64,000 nucleotides of DNA from Lachnospiraceae bacterium 10-1. Its GTDB lineage: Bacteria; Bacillota; Clostridia; Lachnospirales; Lachnospiraceae. Under the pieces are notes generated by a model, which was not told the origin of the DNA, did no database searches, and saw only the letters and a program-made list of their open reading frames with translations. Made by a program: the position numbers and the translations under genes. Every line of letters begins with the position of its first letter. The first letter of the stretch is position 1. This document shows positions 16,809 through 26,099 of this stretch, one piece after another. Location: assembly GCA_000403495.2 (NCBI GenBank), contig KE159810.1, positions 524,599 through 588,598 of the forward strand. Direction: 5' to 3'.

Positions 16809-17266
16809 TCTTCTCCCCCACCTTTCTTAAATTCTGTAAGCATTCCATTTAATTTTTCCGTATCAACCATTCTTTTTGCCTTATTAATTAAATAAATGCA
16901 AAAAAACAGCAATAACATATAACCGGCAAAAAAGATCTGCGCTATCAGGTTTCTTTCAAACCAGTTAAGCAGCAGGGAAACTATTGTGTAGATGCCAGTG
17001 CACAGTATTGCCCCCCAAATACAGTGGACATCCAGTTGTTCCGCCTCATCAAAATTATGGAAAAAATAAACCTGAAGGTAACCCACAAAATAAGCTGTCA
17101 TCATAATTTCAAATAAATGTACAATTTTGACATAAAAAGTTCCCTGGCATAAATAATATAAGCAGGCAAATGTTAATATACACCCAAAATAAATACACGC
17201 CTTATATTCAATCATAACCTCTGCACTCAGCCAGATTTTAAATTTCTCTTTAAAGTTCGTAAACAT
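16805..17266 (-). CDS. DUF3021-type membrane protein
   Basis: Starting at the ATG at 17266 (AGGAGG ten bases upstream), this ~153-residue protein has four hydrophobic segments (CIYFGCILTFACLYYL; LFEIMMTAYFVGYLQVYFF; IWGAILCTGIYTIVSLLL; IFFAGYMLLLFFCIYLI). DUF3021 proteins are regularly encoded right after a LytTR-type DNA-binding protein, as here, and are thought to sense at the membrane and restrain that regulator. The pair probably controls the ABC exporter that follows. Confidence 0.75.
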   Translation of the reverse strand: MFTNFKEKFKIWLSAEVMIEYKACIYFGCILTFACLYYLCQGTFYVKIVHLFEIMMTAYFVGYLQVYFFHNFDEAEQLDVHCIWGAILCTGIYTIVSLLLNWFERNLIAQIFFAGYMLLLFFCIYLINKAKRMVDTEKLNGMLTEFKKGGGED

Positions 17267-17711
17267 CTTCTTCTGCACCTCCTTTTAAAATCTGCCGCAG
17301 ACCTTTTGCATATTTTCTGGATATCATTACTTTTTCTCCATTTTCCATCGTTGCAAGAATGCGATTGCCCGGCTCACTTTTCAGATGATCAATTCTGTAA
17401 ATATTAATTACCATAGATTTCGCACATCGAAAAAAACCTCTGTCTCCATAGCAGACTGACGCCTCTAAAAGGCTCATTTGCACTTTGCAGACCTTGTCTT
17501 TCAAATAAGCAAAGGTAATCCCATCCACACTTTCCAGATAGTAAATATGTTCCGGCAAAACCAGATACATCTGTCCATTTTCATATGCGCATATTTTACA
17601 GCCATTCCCCTGAACCATACCCGCTATAGCTTCAATTCTTTCATTCATCTCCCTGAATTTAATGATCACCTCATCTTCTCCCTGAGTGATTCTGTTCATT
17701 GTCAGCTTCAT
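17250..17711 (-). CDS. LytTR DNA-binding regulator
   Basis: This 153-residue protein lacks a receiver domain. Residues ~50-150 form a LytTR domain (QMYLVLPEHIYYLESVDGIT, FFRCAKSMVINIYRID, ENGEKVMISRKYAKGLRQIL). The N-terminus is a short helical segment. It overlaps the DUF3021 gene by 17 bases. It likely autoregulates the operon with the ABC exporter. Confidence 0.85.
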   Translation of the reverse strand: MKLTMNRITQGEDEVIIKFREMNERIEAIAGMVQGNGCKICAYENGQMYLVLPEHIYYLESVDGITFAYLKDKVCKVQMSLLEASVCYGDRGFFRCAKSMVINIYRIDHLKSEPGNRILATMENGEKVMISRKYAKGLRQILKGGAEEDVYEL

Positions 17712-17969
17712 TTATTTTACCTGCCCTTTATATCTGTGCCAGCGCCTGCCCTTTTTTCCGTATCTGCTTGTATTGTATCAGACTTTTTTTATTATGTAAT
17801 ACTTATTTGATTAGGATGCACTTTTGTACGGCTGAGATGCATGGAAATTGAAATGGATGAAATGTACCTGTTCAGTTTATTAATCCATAAAGGCATGTGA
17901 TACAAAATAACCCGGAAGGTCCATCCTTCCGGGTTATCTATATATTATATAAAACACAACCTACAGCCT
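17712..17969 (-). terminator. Intergenic region with terminator of the AgrC/AgrA-like operon
   Basis: ATAACCCGGAAGG and CCTTCCGGGTTAT (17907-17937) form a perfect 13-bp stem with a 5-base loop, and the minus strand continues with TTTTG. It lies 33 bases after the stop of the unrecognised gene at 17970. The rest of the interval holds the promoter region of the LytTR gene, without a clear operator. Confidence 0.8.
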
Positions 17970-18707
17970 TTATCCTCTGGCATTATACTTGCCGCCATTG
18001 CTTATATAATCAAAAATATCGCTTCCATACCTGTTGTAGGTGTAATTTCCTGCATATTGGTTTTTATTGATCACTACCAGATTTGTTTCCGCATTTGAAA
18101 TAATGTCCTCTGCTTTCTTACTCACCCGGTCTGAAAAACCTCCTGCTGTGCAGAAAACATCCCTCAGCTTCTTGGCATCTGCTGTCTTTAATGTTTCATA
18201 ATTAACTTCCAAAGTTCCATCCTTACTTTGTGTGATACCCATTTCCTCTAAATCAGCCTTAGAACTTTTAAAGTAATTCTTCACCTGATCTAAATACAGC
18301 TCGTTAACCCTGCCGCCTTCCTTGGTCATGCTTTTGATCATTTTGTTATAGTCTTCAATCATAGAAGCGACTTCTGAAACTGCTTTTTCCTTAAATCCGG
18401 AAATTTCGTCTTCCGTCAGCTCATCCCAATCTTTTCCGGGCATAAGCAGGAGCTTTTTTGTATGCCCCTTAAGATCTTCTGCTGCATCCCTGATGTTGGT
18501 AAAGTTAGTCTTCGCCTGCATATCGGCTTTACTCAATTCTTTATTATTCTGGGTTGCCTGATTCTTGATCGCCTTAGACGTATTGTTGCCATTATTTGAA
18601 CTGTTATTCAGCACTTTTCCAATGTTAGTGCTCTGCGTTCTGGCACGTGACTTTGCCCGGCTGATCAGTCTGTTTTGAGTGATAATTGAATTGATTCTAC
18701 TTCGCAT
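17970..18707 (-). CDS. Unrecognised helical protein downstream of AgrC-like kinase
   Basis: I do not recognise this 245-residue protein. It has no signal peptide or membrane segment. The first ~55 residues are rich in Ser, Asn, Gln and Arg and look disordered; the centre (DWDELTEDEISGFKEKAVSE) is strongly helical; the C-terminus (NLVVINKNQYAGNYTYNRYG, SDIFDYISNGGKYNARG) is Tyr/Gly/Asn rich. A TGGAGG site precedes the ATG, and the start overlaps the stop of the sensor kinase gene by 11 bases, so it is translated as part of the regulator-kinase operon. It is too long for an Agr autoinducer peptide. Confidence 0.75.
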   Translation of the reverse strand: MRSRINSIITQNRLISRAKSRARTQSTNIGKVLNNSSNNGNNTSKAIKNQATQNNKELSKADMQAKTNFTNIRDAAEDLKGHTKKLLLMPGKDWDELTEDEISGFKEKAVSEVASMIEDYNKMIKSMTKEGGRVNELYLDQVKNYFKSSKADLEEMGITQSKDGTLEVNYETLKTADAKKLRDVFCTAGGFSDRVSKKAEDIISNAETNLVVINKNQYAGNYTYNRYGSDIFDYISNGGKYNARG

Positions 18708-20184
18708 ACTTTTCCTCCATTCCCTGAAGCATAATAGTTAATAAAAACTCCCCATTACTGCTTTTCCATTTCAGTGCGCCATAATATTTTTCCGCACACC
18801 GTTTCATGTTTTTCATTCCCATGCCGTGCAACGCTGCATCACTTTTAGTGGTATGCAGTCCCTCTCCGTTTTCCGGCAGGTTTCCAGTAAATGCATTTCT
18901 GATTTCTATAAAAAACATCCTTTCTCTCACATAAGAGTCCAAGCAGATGTATGGTTTTTGTTCTTTTTCCGATGCCTCCAGCGCATTGTCCAAGCCATTA
19001 TTCAAGAGAATGCTCAAGTCAAAAGCACTGATATTTAAGGCAGACGGATAAATAAAATTACATTCTATAGGTACCTTTTCTTCTCCGGCTTTTCTGATCT
19101 TCCTGCTGATAACCACATCCGTAACCGGATTGCCTGTATTACAGCTCATATCCAGTTCCTCCATGGTATTGCACATGCCATCCAGGTATTTTTGCATTTC
19201 TATTTTATATTCCCCGTCTGATGTATGGTTTTGCTTTAACAAAATTTCCAAATCTGCCACGTGGTTTTTCATATCATGACGGATTCCTCTGATCCCGTCA
19301 TAAAGATGCTCCACATCTTTCATATGTTCTTCCATATCATTCAGCCGGTTTTGATAGACCTCTACCAGTACTTCATTTTCACTACTCTCCACCAGCTTTT
19401 TCAATATCACCGCACTTAAGATGATTAAAAGCAGGCTTAAGGAAGATACCAGTGGAATCAGTACATTTGTTTCCGGATATTCGTCAATTAAAAATCTGAT
19501 CTGCTTTCCATGATAAGCATATAAAATACTTCGAAGCAGAATACACAGACAAAGCCCCATTGCACTGGGCACTGCAAGAAACAGCTCCTGCACCCTGTTT
19601 ATTTTTTTCCCTACATAGCTTAAGTTGTTCTTTAAAGCCTTAACGGAATAATAATATACAAGTAAAAAAACTACCTGAAAGGACAAATTCCAAAGAATTT
19701 GAATCACATATAATATAATTACAAAGTTTTTCAGTATAAACTCATTTGCATCCATTGCAAGACGAAGCATTAAATCAGAGGTTACCCTGAAAAGCAATGT
19801 AAAAAACGTATGCAGGGTAAACATGGTCAGCTCATTTATTGTATATGCAGTAAATATCAGGTAACTAATCCTTCTCCTTTTCCCATCATAGAAGTAAAGA
19901 CAATATGCCAGCATGACCAGCATACTGAGAAACATGGGAAAAATGCTTCCTCTGCTCTCCACAATCCCTTCTTCATTTCCATAAAGCAGCTTTTTCAAAA
20001 CAGGCAGATAATTAACTGCCGCATAATAGGAAGTGGTTATAATCAAAAATCCAGCTTCTACTAAGCGTTCCCGCCTGATATATCTTTGCTTTACTGCCAA
20101 AAGACCATGAAGTAAATATATAATCAAACATCTTTTTAAAAGATGTTCCACCAGATCTATAACAATATCAAAGACTTCCTTCAA
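18697..20184 (-). CDS. AgrC-type sensor histidine kinase (GHKL ATPase)
   Basis: The N-terminal ~270 residues contain about six hydrophobic segments, followed by a coiled linker and a kinase core. The phosphoacceptor His lies in IRGIRHDMKNHVADLE, the N box in LLNNGLDNALEASE, and the G box in HGMGMKNMKRCAEKYYG. This layout is that of quorum-sensing or peptide-sensing kinases of the AgrC/ComD type. The start is a TTG at 20184 with GGAAG upstream; no internal ATG is well placed. It pairs with the LytTR response regulator 16 bases upstream. Confidence 0.85.
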   Translation of the reverse strand: MKEVFDIVIDLVEHLLKRCLIIYLLHGLLAVKQRYIRRERLVEAGFLIITTSYYAAVNYLPVLKKLLYGNEEGIVESRGSIFPMFLSMLVMLAYCLYFYDGKRRRISYLIFTAYTINELTMFTLHTFFTLLFRVTSDLMLRLAMDANEFILKNFVIILYVIQILWNLSFQVVFLLVYYYSVKALKNNLSYVGKKINRVQELFLAVPSAMGLCLCILLRSILYAYHGKQIRFLIDEYPETNVLIPLVSSLSLLLIILSAVILKKLVESSENEVLVEVYQNRLNDMEEHMKDVEHLYDGIRGIRHDMKNHVADLEILLKQNHTSDGEYKIEMQKYLDGMCNTMEELDMSCNTGNPVTDVVISRKIRKAGEEKVPIECNFIYPSALNISAFDLSILLNNGLDNALEASEKEQKPYICLDSYVRERMFFIEIRNAFTGNLPENGEGLHTTKSDAALHGMGMKNMKRCAEKYYGALKWKSSNGEFLLTIMLQGMEEKYAK

Positions 20185-20199
20185 TACTCTTCTTCCATC

Positions 20200-20898
20200 C
20201 TATTTTCTGCGCAGAAACTCCATGTATGCCGCTACAAAAGCACTGTATTTTTGCTTGGCCATCAAAATAACTTCTCCGTTTTTCAACTGTATATTTCCTG
20301 TATCATACCCTTTCACTGCATTTAAATTCACCAGATATCCTCTGTGGCAGCGAAAAAAATGTTCTCCAAGCATACCCTCCAATTCACTCATTTTAGCATA
20401 AAAGGAAATTTGCTCGTCCTTTAAATGTAAAACTATTTTTCTGGCTTCATTTTCTGCATATAAAATATTATTTTTGGGTATATTTCGATAAGTGCCATTT
20501 ACACGGATTAAAAGCGGCTCTGACTGTTTTTTTAAGCGGCATTCCAAAAGGGCTTTATCCAATACTTTAAAAAACTGTGTTTCATCTACCGGCTTAAACA
20601 AATATTGAAACGCCTGCAGATCAAATGCGTCAAAAACATATTCCTTTAGTGCTGTTACAAATATGATTACTGCCTCTTTTTCTTTTCTGAGGCATCTTGC
20701 CATGTCAATTCCGCTCATATCCTTTAAATCAATGTCCAGAAAAAAAATATCGAAGTTCTTGCCCTCCTTAAGCAGCTCTGTACCGGATGAAAACACCATA
20801 ACACTGCAGTCTTTCTCTCGTTCAAGTCTTTTTTCTACCAATTGCTTCAGATATTCTGCCATACTCTTTTCATCATCACAAATTGCTATTTGAAGCAT
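20200..20898 (-). CDS. LytTR response regulator (AgrA-like)
   Basis: The ATG at 20898 has GGAGG at the correct distance and gives the usual receiver start MLQIAICDDEKSM. Residues 1-120 form the receiver with phosphoacceptor Asp in FDIFFLDIDLKDMSGID, Thr in IFVTAL and Lys in LFKPVDE. Residues ~145-232 form the LytTR DNA-binding domain (NILYAENEARKIVLHL, FFRCHRGYLVNLNAVK). It is the first gene of the regulator-kinase-unknown operon and has direct repeats of LytTR type upstream. Confidence 0.9.
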   Translation of the reverse strand: MLQIAICDDEKSMAEYLKQLVEKRLEREKDCSVMVFSSGTELLKEGKNFDIFFLDIDLKDMSGIDMARCLRKEKEAVIIFVTALKEYVFDAFDLQAFQYLFKPVDETQFFKVLDKALLECRLKKQSEPLLIRVNGTYRNIPKNNILYAENEARKIVLHLKDEQISFYAKMSELEGMLGEHFFRCHRGYLVNLNAVKGYDTGNIQLKNGEVILMAKQKYSAFVAAYMEFLRRK

Positions 20899-21009
20899 CC
20901 AAACAGCCTCCCTCCGGAACAAATGCCACTGCTCCACTGTATAGATAAAGTTATTGTTTATCAATTCATCTATATTTATATCGGTAAAAAATTGAAAAAA
21001 TAAATTTTC

Positions 21010-21037
21010 TTGTAATGAAAAGAAGCATTTTTGTAAT
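21010..21037 (-). promoter_or_regulatory. Candidate LytTR binding boxes
   Basis: Two direct ATTACAA repeats on the minus strand (21010-21016 and 21031-21037) start exactly 21 bases apart, the two-helical-turn spacing used by AgrA/ComE-type dimers. They lie upstream of the LytTR response regulator gene and could mediate autoregulation. Confidence 0.55.
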
Positions 21038-21052
21038 CAGCGTTTCTTTCAT

Positions 21053-21088
21053 GCAAAAACACCGGCAGGAGGACTGCCGATGCTTTGC
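21053..21088 (-). terminator. Terminator of chemoreceptor gene
   Basis: A stem with core CGGCAG/CTGCCG (21063-21079) and outer GCAAA/TTTGC pairing lies 20 bases after the chemoreceptor stop codon. The minus strand continues with GTGTTTTTGC. Confidence 0.65.
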
Positions 21089-21107
21089 AAAACATTATGC
21101 CATACGG

Positions 21108-23306
21108 TTAAACGGTAAATATGCTTATTGACTGATCCAAAGCGTCTGCTTCCTGCCTGAGCTGCTCTACCCCCTGGGCCAGATCAGATATGATCTGTAC
21201 CTGATTTTCCAGGGTTGCGGTAACCTCCTGGGTGGCTGCTGCCGCCTGCTCGGAAACTACGGAAATGTTGCTAATAGAATCCTGAATCTGTTCTTTTTCC
21301 GCATCAATTGTCTGCATACTGTCAGCAATTTCCTTTAGTCCATTTACAAGGACTTCAACGCATTGATCTATTTCTCCAAATACATGAATTGTTTCTTCTA
21401 AAGATGTTGCCTGTGCATGAACGATCATTTCCGCTTCTTTTGCAGAATCTGTGGTTTTCTGTGTTGTATCAACAATATTTTCCACTATCTTCTTTATATT
21501 CTTACCTGCCTGAATTGTTTCATCCGCAAGTTTTCTGATTTCTTCCGCAACCACTGCAAAGCCTCGTCCATGCTCACCGGCTCTGGCTGCTTCAATGGAA
21601 GCATTGAGAGAGAGCAGATTGGTTTGCTGGGCAATGCTGTTTACTGTATCTATAAATGCCTCAATTTCTGAAGACCTCTCCTGCACATCATTAATATTAT
21701 CTACAAGTATCTTGGTAATCTCCACCGTAGTACCTGATTTTTTACTTAATTCATCAACAATGATACGTCCCTGTTCCACTGCTGCAGTAGCTTTATCCAC
21801 AGTATTTCCCATATTTTCCGTTCCGGAACACACATTATCAATCTTACCTGCAAAGCCACTCATCTTCGTCTTGCTGGCATCTGCTTCCTGAGCCTGTGTC
21901 TGTGCGCCTGTAGCCACCTCATCTACCGCAATGGATATTTCCCTGACGGCTGTGTTGATATTCTGGGACTTTTCGGCAACCCCATCTGCCATTTCCTTTA
22001 CTTCATTGCCAAACCGCTTCATATCTGTCATGATCATACGCATACCTGTGATCATTTCATTTAATCCCTTGGCTAAGGTTCCAAATTCATCCTTACGCTT
22101 AATGTCAAAATTCTGTGTAAGATCCCCGGCAGCCACCTGATCCATGGATTTAACCATAACCTTAACTGCTTTTCCCATGCCGGTTGCAATCCAGTTTCCA
22201 ATCAGAAAGGCAATAATACATGCAAAAATAATCATTGCAATACACAGATTACGGATAAAGCTGACTTCCTTAACAATATTGTCCTGTGGAATGAGTCCAC
22301 AAAGCATAATTCCGGATTCTCCCACCGGTGAATAGACATACAGATACGTCTCTCCATCATAGCGTACGTACCGGCCGTCTGCTTCACTTGCCTGAAGGCT
22401 CTTTGTAAAAAATTCCTTATCACTAAATATTGGGGTTTCCCCTGACACAGTAACATTTCCATCTTTCTTTGAAATGCGGACAATCTCACGTCCATCCTGA
22501 GAAACCATCGCCTTAATACAGTTCTCGCCAAAATCCATTTCATCCAGCATCTCTTCTATCGTCCCGGTAGTAATATCAAGCACCAGATAGGTATTAACAC
22601 TGAAAAACTTTTGGAAATAAGCAATTCCATACTGATTAGGAGAAATTTTAAGATCCTCATCAAGCGCACTGTGATACCCAAGCCATGCATTTCTCAAACC
22701 ATTGTCTGCAAGATATTTCCCCTCGGCGCTTTCTGCAAATTTTGAATAAATTCCTTCACTCATGCTTCCGCTTCCGGCTGTGGAGGTAATTGAAATTCCA
22801 TTTTCAGGTATTACATTATAACTGTACAAATAAGATACGCTTGATTTAAGCTGAAGCAGGTCTTCTTTTGCATTGCGCCAGCACTGCATAGCCATACCGT
22901 CGTTTCTTTTATAGTAAGACTCGTAATAGGAGGACATATCATTACCCATAACCATTTCCTGGGCTTTAGATGCCACAGTACTGGTCAGCAGTTCAAAATA
23001 CATTGCCATAGCCGATATGGTATTTTCAGAAGATTCCTCCACTTTGTTTTTAATTGTTTTTGATGCTGTTATGTATGATACAACTCCCAAAATAATAATC
23101 AATATAATGGGCACAAGAAAAGCTTTGATCAGGGTTCCCTTAATATTGGATTTCATTGATAACTTAAAATTAATTTTCTTATTCCCTAAACCCTTACCTT
23201 TTGACTTTTTTACTTTCTTTGTTTTTTCTTTTTTTATCTTAGGTTCCTTTTTCAGAAGGTCTTTCTTTTTTTCTTTCTTATTACTAAATACCATTCTCTT
23301 CTCCAT
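21108..23306 (-). CDS. Methyl-accepting chemotaxis protein
   Basis: This 732-residue receptor has an unusual, very Lys-rich cytoplasmic N-terminus (residues 1-57), a first membrane segment at ~59-82, an extracellular dCache-like sensor domain to about residue 335, a second membrane segment ([17 protein letters not shown]), a HAMP domain, and a signalling domain. The signalling domain has the invariant hairpin tip [20 protein letters not shown]. It should cluster at the membrane and signal to CheA. No other chemotaxis gene is in the window. The ligand is unknown. A terminator follows. Confidence 0.9.
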   Translation of the reverse strand: MEKRMVFSNKKEKKKDLLKKEPKIKKEKTKKVKKSKGKGLGNKKINFKLSMKSNIKGTLIKAFLVPIILIIILGVVSYITASKTIKNKVEESSENTISAMAMYFELLTSTVASKAQEMVMGNDMSSYYESYYKRNDGMAMQCWRNAKEDLLQLKSSVSYLYSYNVIPENGISITSTAGSGSMSEGIYSKFAESAEGKYLADNGLRNAWLGYHSALDEDLKISPNQYGIAYFQKFFSVNTYLVLDITTGTIEEMLDEMDFGENCIKAMVSQDGREIVRISKKDGNVTVSGETPIFSDKEFFTKSLQASEADGRYVRYDGETYLYVYSPVGESGIMLCGLIPQDNIVKEVSFIRNLCIAMIIFACIIAFLIGNWIATGMGKAVKVMVKSMDQVAAGDLTQNFDIKRKDEFGTLAKGLNEMITGMRMIMTDMKRFGNEVKEMADGVAEKSQNINTAVREISIAVDEVATGAQTQAQEADASKTKMSGFAGKIDNVCSGTENMGNTVDKATAAVEQGRIIVDELSKKSGTTVEITKILVDNINDVQERSSEIEAFIDTVNSIAQQTNLLSLNASIEAARAGEHGRGFAVVAEEIRKLADETIQAGKNIKKIVENIVDTTQKTTDSAKEAEMIVHAQATSLEETIHVFGEIDQCVEVLVNGLKEIADSMQTIDAEKEQIQDSISNISVVSEQAAAATQEVTATLENQVQIISDLAQGVEQLRQEADALDQSISIFTV

Positions 23307-23496
23307 TCCTGTGATGTCAAATAATATTTCTAATAAGGTAACGCCCCCGCATCACCAAACCCATACACTTATTTTACACTTTTTATTTGAATCAGTCCAT
23401 CTTTTTATATGCTTTTATCTATATTTTTCGTTTTTTTTCGATCCGTACATCAAAAAACTTTATTTCTTTTACAGTGTTCAGCATTTCCACAAACAA

Positions 23497-23519
23497 AAAG
23501 GAACCCAAAGGATTCCTTT
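23497..23519 (-). terminator. Terminator after bioY
   Basis: AAAGGAA and TTCCTTT form a stem around a 9-base loop, followed on the minus strand by TTTGTTTG. It is 38 bases past the bioY stop. Confidence 0.65.
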
Positions 23520-23557
23520 CTGCTTAAGAAGATGATGTTGTTGACTGAGTATATATT

Positions 23558-24145
23558 TTATTCCCTTTTACTCTCATTTAATCCGGCAGCATATAGTCTT
23601 TTTCTGATCTGTGGTCCTACCATCACTGCAAGTAATATCTTCACAATATCTCCCGGGATAAAAGGAATCACACCTGCCAGTGCTGCTGCCTGAATGCTCA
23701 TACCGGCCTGATAGGCAAGCCAAACTGTTCCAAACAAATAGCATACAATCGTTCCAAGCACCATGCCTATAAAATGTAAATATAACTTTGAAGGCCATTT
23801 TTCAATAAAAATTCCACAAATCACAGCCATAAAAATGAAGCCGATCAAATAGCCTCCGGTTGCACCAAGCAGTTTTCCCGGCCCGCTTGTAAATGCGGAA
23901 AAAACAGGAACTCCTACAAATCCAATCAGTAAATAGATCAGATAGCTCATTGTTCCCCGCTTTGTTCCGATCACATAGACAGTAAAATATATCGCCAGAT
24001 TTGTCAGTGAAATGGGAACCGGACTAAAGGGCAACGGAACAGATAAAGGACCTAACACACAAGTTACTGCCGTCATAAGTCCAATTAATACAATCGTTTT
24101 TACTTTAAATCCTGATGAAGTTTTTGCCAATGTTGATTCACTCAT
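23558..24145 (-). CDS. bioY: BioY biotin transporter substrate-binding component
   Basis: The ATG at 24145 follows AAGGAATGG and starts MSESTLAK. The ~195-residue membrane protein has about six hydrophobic segments and the BioY signature (LGPLSVPLPFSPVPISLTNL; RGTMSYLIYLLIGFVGVPVF; LGATGGYLIGF). BioY is the S component of an ECF transporter and captures biotin; it works with a shared ECF module not present here. It lies 25 bases after bioB, so synthesis and uptake of biotin are co-transcribed. Confidence 0.92.
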   Translation of the reverse strand: MSESTLAKTSSGFKVKTIVLIGLMTAVTCVLGPLSVPLPFSPVPISLTNLAIYFTVYVIGTKRGTMSYLIYLLIGFVGVPVFSAFTSGPGKLLGATGGYLIGFIFMAVICGIFIEKWPSKLYLHFIGMVLGTIVCYLFGTVWLAYQAGMSIQAAALAGVIPFIPGDIVKILLAVMVGPQIRKRLYAAGLNESKRE

Positions 24146-24170
24146 ATTTTTCCATTCCTTTCTCACACAT

Positions 24171-25127
24171 TCAAGCAAACGTGTATCCGATTTCAGCCAG
24201 CATTTGTCTATCCTGTGCCGTCTTACTACCCGTAGTTGTCAGCATGTCACCGGTCAGTACTGCATTTGCACCTGCGCAAAACAAAGCTTTTCCGCTGTTA
24301 TCAAAGTAATTTCTTCCTGCTGCAATCCGAATAAATGCAGTGGGATTTAAATAGCGGAAAATTGCAACAATCCGAAGAATCTCCTCCTGCGTCAAAGGCT
24401 CATTGTTTTCCAGCGGCGTACCTTTAATGGGAATCAGAAAATTCAATGGAATGGAACTGACCTTAAATCTTGCAAGCAAAGCTGCCATATCTAAGCGGTC
24501 CTGCCAGTTCTCCCCCATCCCAAAAATGCCTCCACTGCAGACTTCCAGCCCTGCATTTCTTGCCAAACGGATCTCTTCCAGTTTATCAGCATATGTATGA
24601 GTGGTGCAGATTTCCGGAAAAAAGCGTTCTGAAGTTTCTACATTGGTATGATACATGGTAACTCCTGCCTCATGGAGACGTTTTAAATCATTTTCTTTTA
24701 CCAGTCCATGAGAAGCACACAAAATCATATCCGGATAAGCCTTATGCATACTCTGATAGGCTTCTATTGCTTTCTCTAAATCCTCTCCCTCCATGCTGCG
24801 CCCGGCAGTAACAATGGAATAGCGGCTGATTCCCTGCTGTAAGGCATGTCCACATTCCTTCAAAAGAATATCCTTCTCCAAAAATCCATATACTTCGCAG
24901 TCCGTAGAATTATGAGAGGACTGGGCGCAAAATTTACAATTTTCACTGCACCGCCCGCTACGCCCGTTTATAATGCTGCAAAGATCTGCCTTATGGCCGC
25001 AAAGAGCCTTTCTGATCTTATCCGCTCCCTTACAAAGCTCTTTTAAATCAGCCTTCAATAATATAGATAAATCTTCTTCCTCTGTTAACCGCCTTCCTTC
25101 AATAATTTCATCAGCCAGCCTGTTCAT
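24171..25127 (-). CDS. bioB: Biotin synthase
   Basis: This 318-residue radical SAM enzyme has the cluster motif C60-x3-C64-x2-C67 (GRCSENCKFCAQSSHN) and later conserved stretches CSGGIFGMGENWQDR and IRIAAGRNYF, the latter giving the Arg ligand of the auxiliary 2Fe-2S cluster. It inserts sulfur into dethiobiotin, the last step of biotin synthesis. No bioA, bioD or bioF is nearby, so the cell may convert imported or scavenged dethiobiotin. A canonical promoter lies about 90 bases upstream. I see no clear BirA operator there. Confidence 0.93.
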   Translation of the reverse strand: MNRLADEIIEGRRLTEEEDLSILLKADLKELCKGADKIRKALCGHKADLCSIINGRSGRCSENCKFCAQSSHNSTDCEVYGFLEKDILLKECGHALQQGISRYSIVTAGRSMEGEDLEKAIEAYQSMHKAYPDMILCASHGLVKENDLKRLHEAGVTMYHTNVETSERFFPEICTTHTYADKLEEIRLARNAGLEVCSGGIFGMGENWQDRLDMAALLARFKVSSIPLNFLIPIKGTPLENNEPLTQEEILRIVAIFRYLNPTAFIRIAAGRNYFDNSGKALFCAGANAVLTGDMLTTTGSKTAQDRQMLAEIGYTFA

Positions 25128-25214
25128 TTTCCTATGTACCTTTCTAATTTTCCTTTTTGCAGATCTTTATAATATAAATCCGCTTTCCTTTTCTTTTGCA
25201 ACTGTACAAATAGA

Positions 25215-25243
25215 AGTTTAAATCTAAAAAGGTATATTGTCAA
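25215..25243 (-). promoter_or_regulatory. Promoter of bioB-bioY
   Basis: On the minus strand TTGACA (25238-25243) and TAAACT (25215-25220) are spaced 17 bases apart. Confidence 0.65.
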
Positions 25244-25261
25244 CTATTTTTTATTTCTAGT

Positions 25262-26083
25262 TTACAATTTGATTGTATCCCCGCTGTGCACATATATGAT
25301 CTGGCTGCCCATAATCTCTTTCAAAACTTCATAAGGCCTTTCTCCCGTGCAATGACCTGTGTAATAGACTGTATCTGTTTTTTTAAGCTCCCTGCCGATT
25401 TTTTGAATCATTTCCATATCTTCCCCGGTATAGCCGGATTTCTTCCCCATATGAAAGCCGCTGATCACCGCATCAGGATCTGTTTTATATATCTCACGGA
25501 ATTTTTCAAGAATATTCAAAATACCATTGTGGGCACAGCCTGACAGTAAAATCCTCTTCCCATTTTCCATAAGCACAAGATACTGCTCATGAATAAACTC
25601 ATCCTGATAAAAGCAGCCTTCTTTTTTCACCTTTAGCTCTTTATTTCCCAAAGGCCATAATTTTCTTTCAGTTACACCGCTAAACAGAAAAATCTCCTCA
25701 TCTATTTTTTTGTTTCCTTCTATAAGCTCTACCTGGGAAAGTTCCATAATCCGGGGATCAATGCCTATATATTTTTCAATTTCATCGTTTTTGTGATAGT
25801 ATTCTCCATCTGCATTTTGCTGCATCAAAATCCCTGCTCCGGGATTTACTTTTGCAAAACTTAAAACCCCTCCTGCATGGTCATAATGTCCATGACTTAA
25901 AATCAGTGCATCCACCTGGGATAAATCTACCCCAAGATTATCCGCATTTTCCATGAAAGCGCTTGTGGCGCCTGTGTCCACAAGCAGTTTGTGATTAGCA
26001 GTTTCCACATAAAAACTAAGGCCATGCTCAAAAAGGCATTCTTTGTTTCCCTTTGTATTTTCAATTAAATTTACAATTTTCAC
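25262..26083 (-). CDS. MBL-fold metallo-hydrolase
   Basis: This 273-residue protein shows the metallo-beta-lactamase motif HGHYDHAGG (His64, His66, Asp68, His69), a further His in SGCAHNGILN, SGFHMGKKSG, and YYTGHCTGERPYEVL near the end. This pattern matches the subgroup annotated as 7,8-dihydropterin-6-methyl-4-(ribofuranosyl)-aminobenzene-phosphate synthase-like hydrolases, also found in Clostridia that do not make methanopterin. The real substrate is unknown. It is spaced 16 bases after the YbaK gene and probably co-transcribed with it. Confidence 0.82.
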   Translation of the reverse strand: MKIVNLIENTKGNKECLFEHGLSFYVETANHKLLVDTGATSAFMENADNLGVDLSQVDALILSHGHYDHAGGVLSFAKVNPGAGILMQQNADGEYYHKNDEIEKYIGIDPRIMELSQVELIEGNKKIDEEIFLFSGVTERKLWPLGNKELKVKKEGCFYQDEFIHEQYLVLMENGKRILLSGCAHNGILNILEKFREIYKTDPDAVISGFHMGKKSGYTGEDMEMIQKIGRELKKTDTVYYTGHCTGERPYEVLKEIMGSQIIYVHSGDTIKL

Positions 26084-26099
26084 TTTATATCTCCCTTTA

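Noticed and set aside
17970-18707. Possible Agr autoinducer peptide precursor
   Set aside because: At 245 residues without membrane anchor or Cys-containing peptide motif it does not fit AgrD, and no AgrB processing enzyme is present.
25128-25261. BirA operator upstream of bioB
   Set aside because: Only a plain promoter is visible; I could not find a convincing pair of BirA half-sites.
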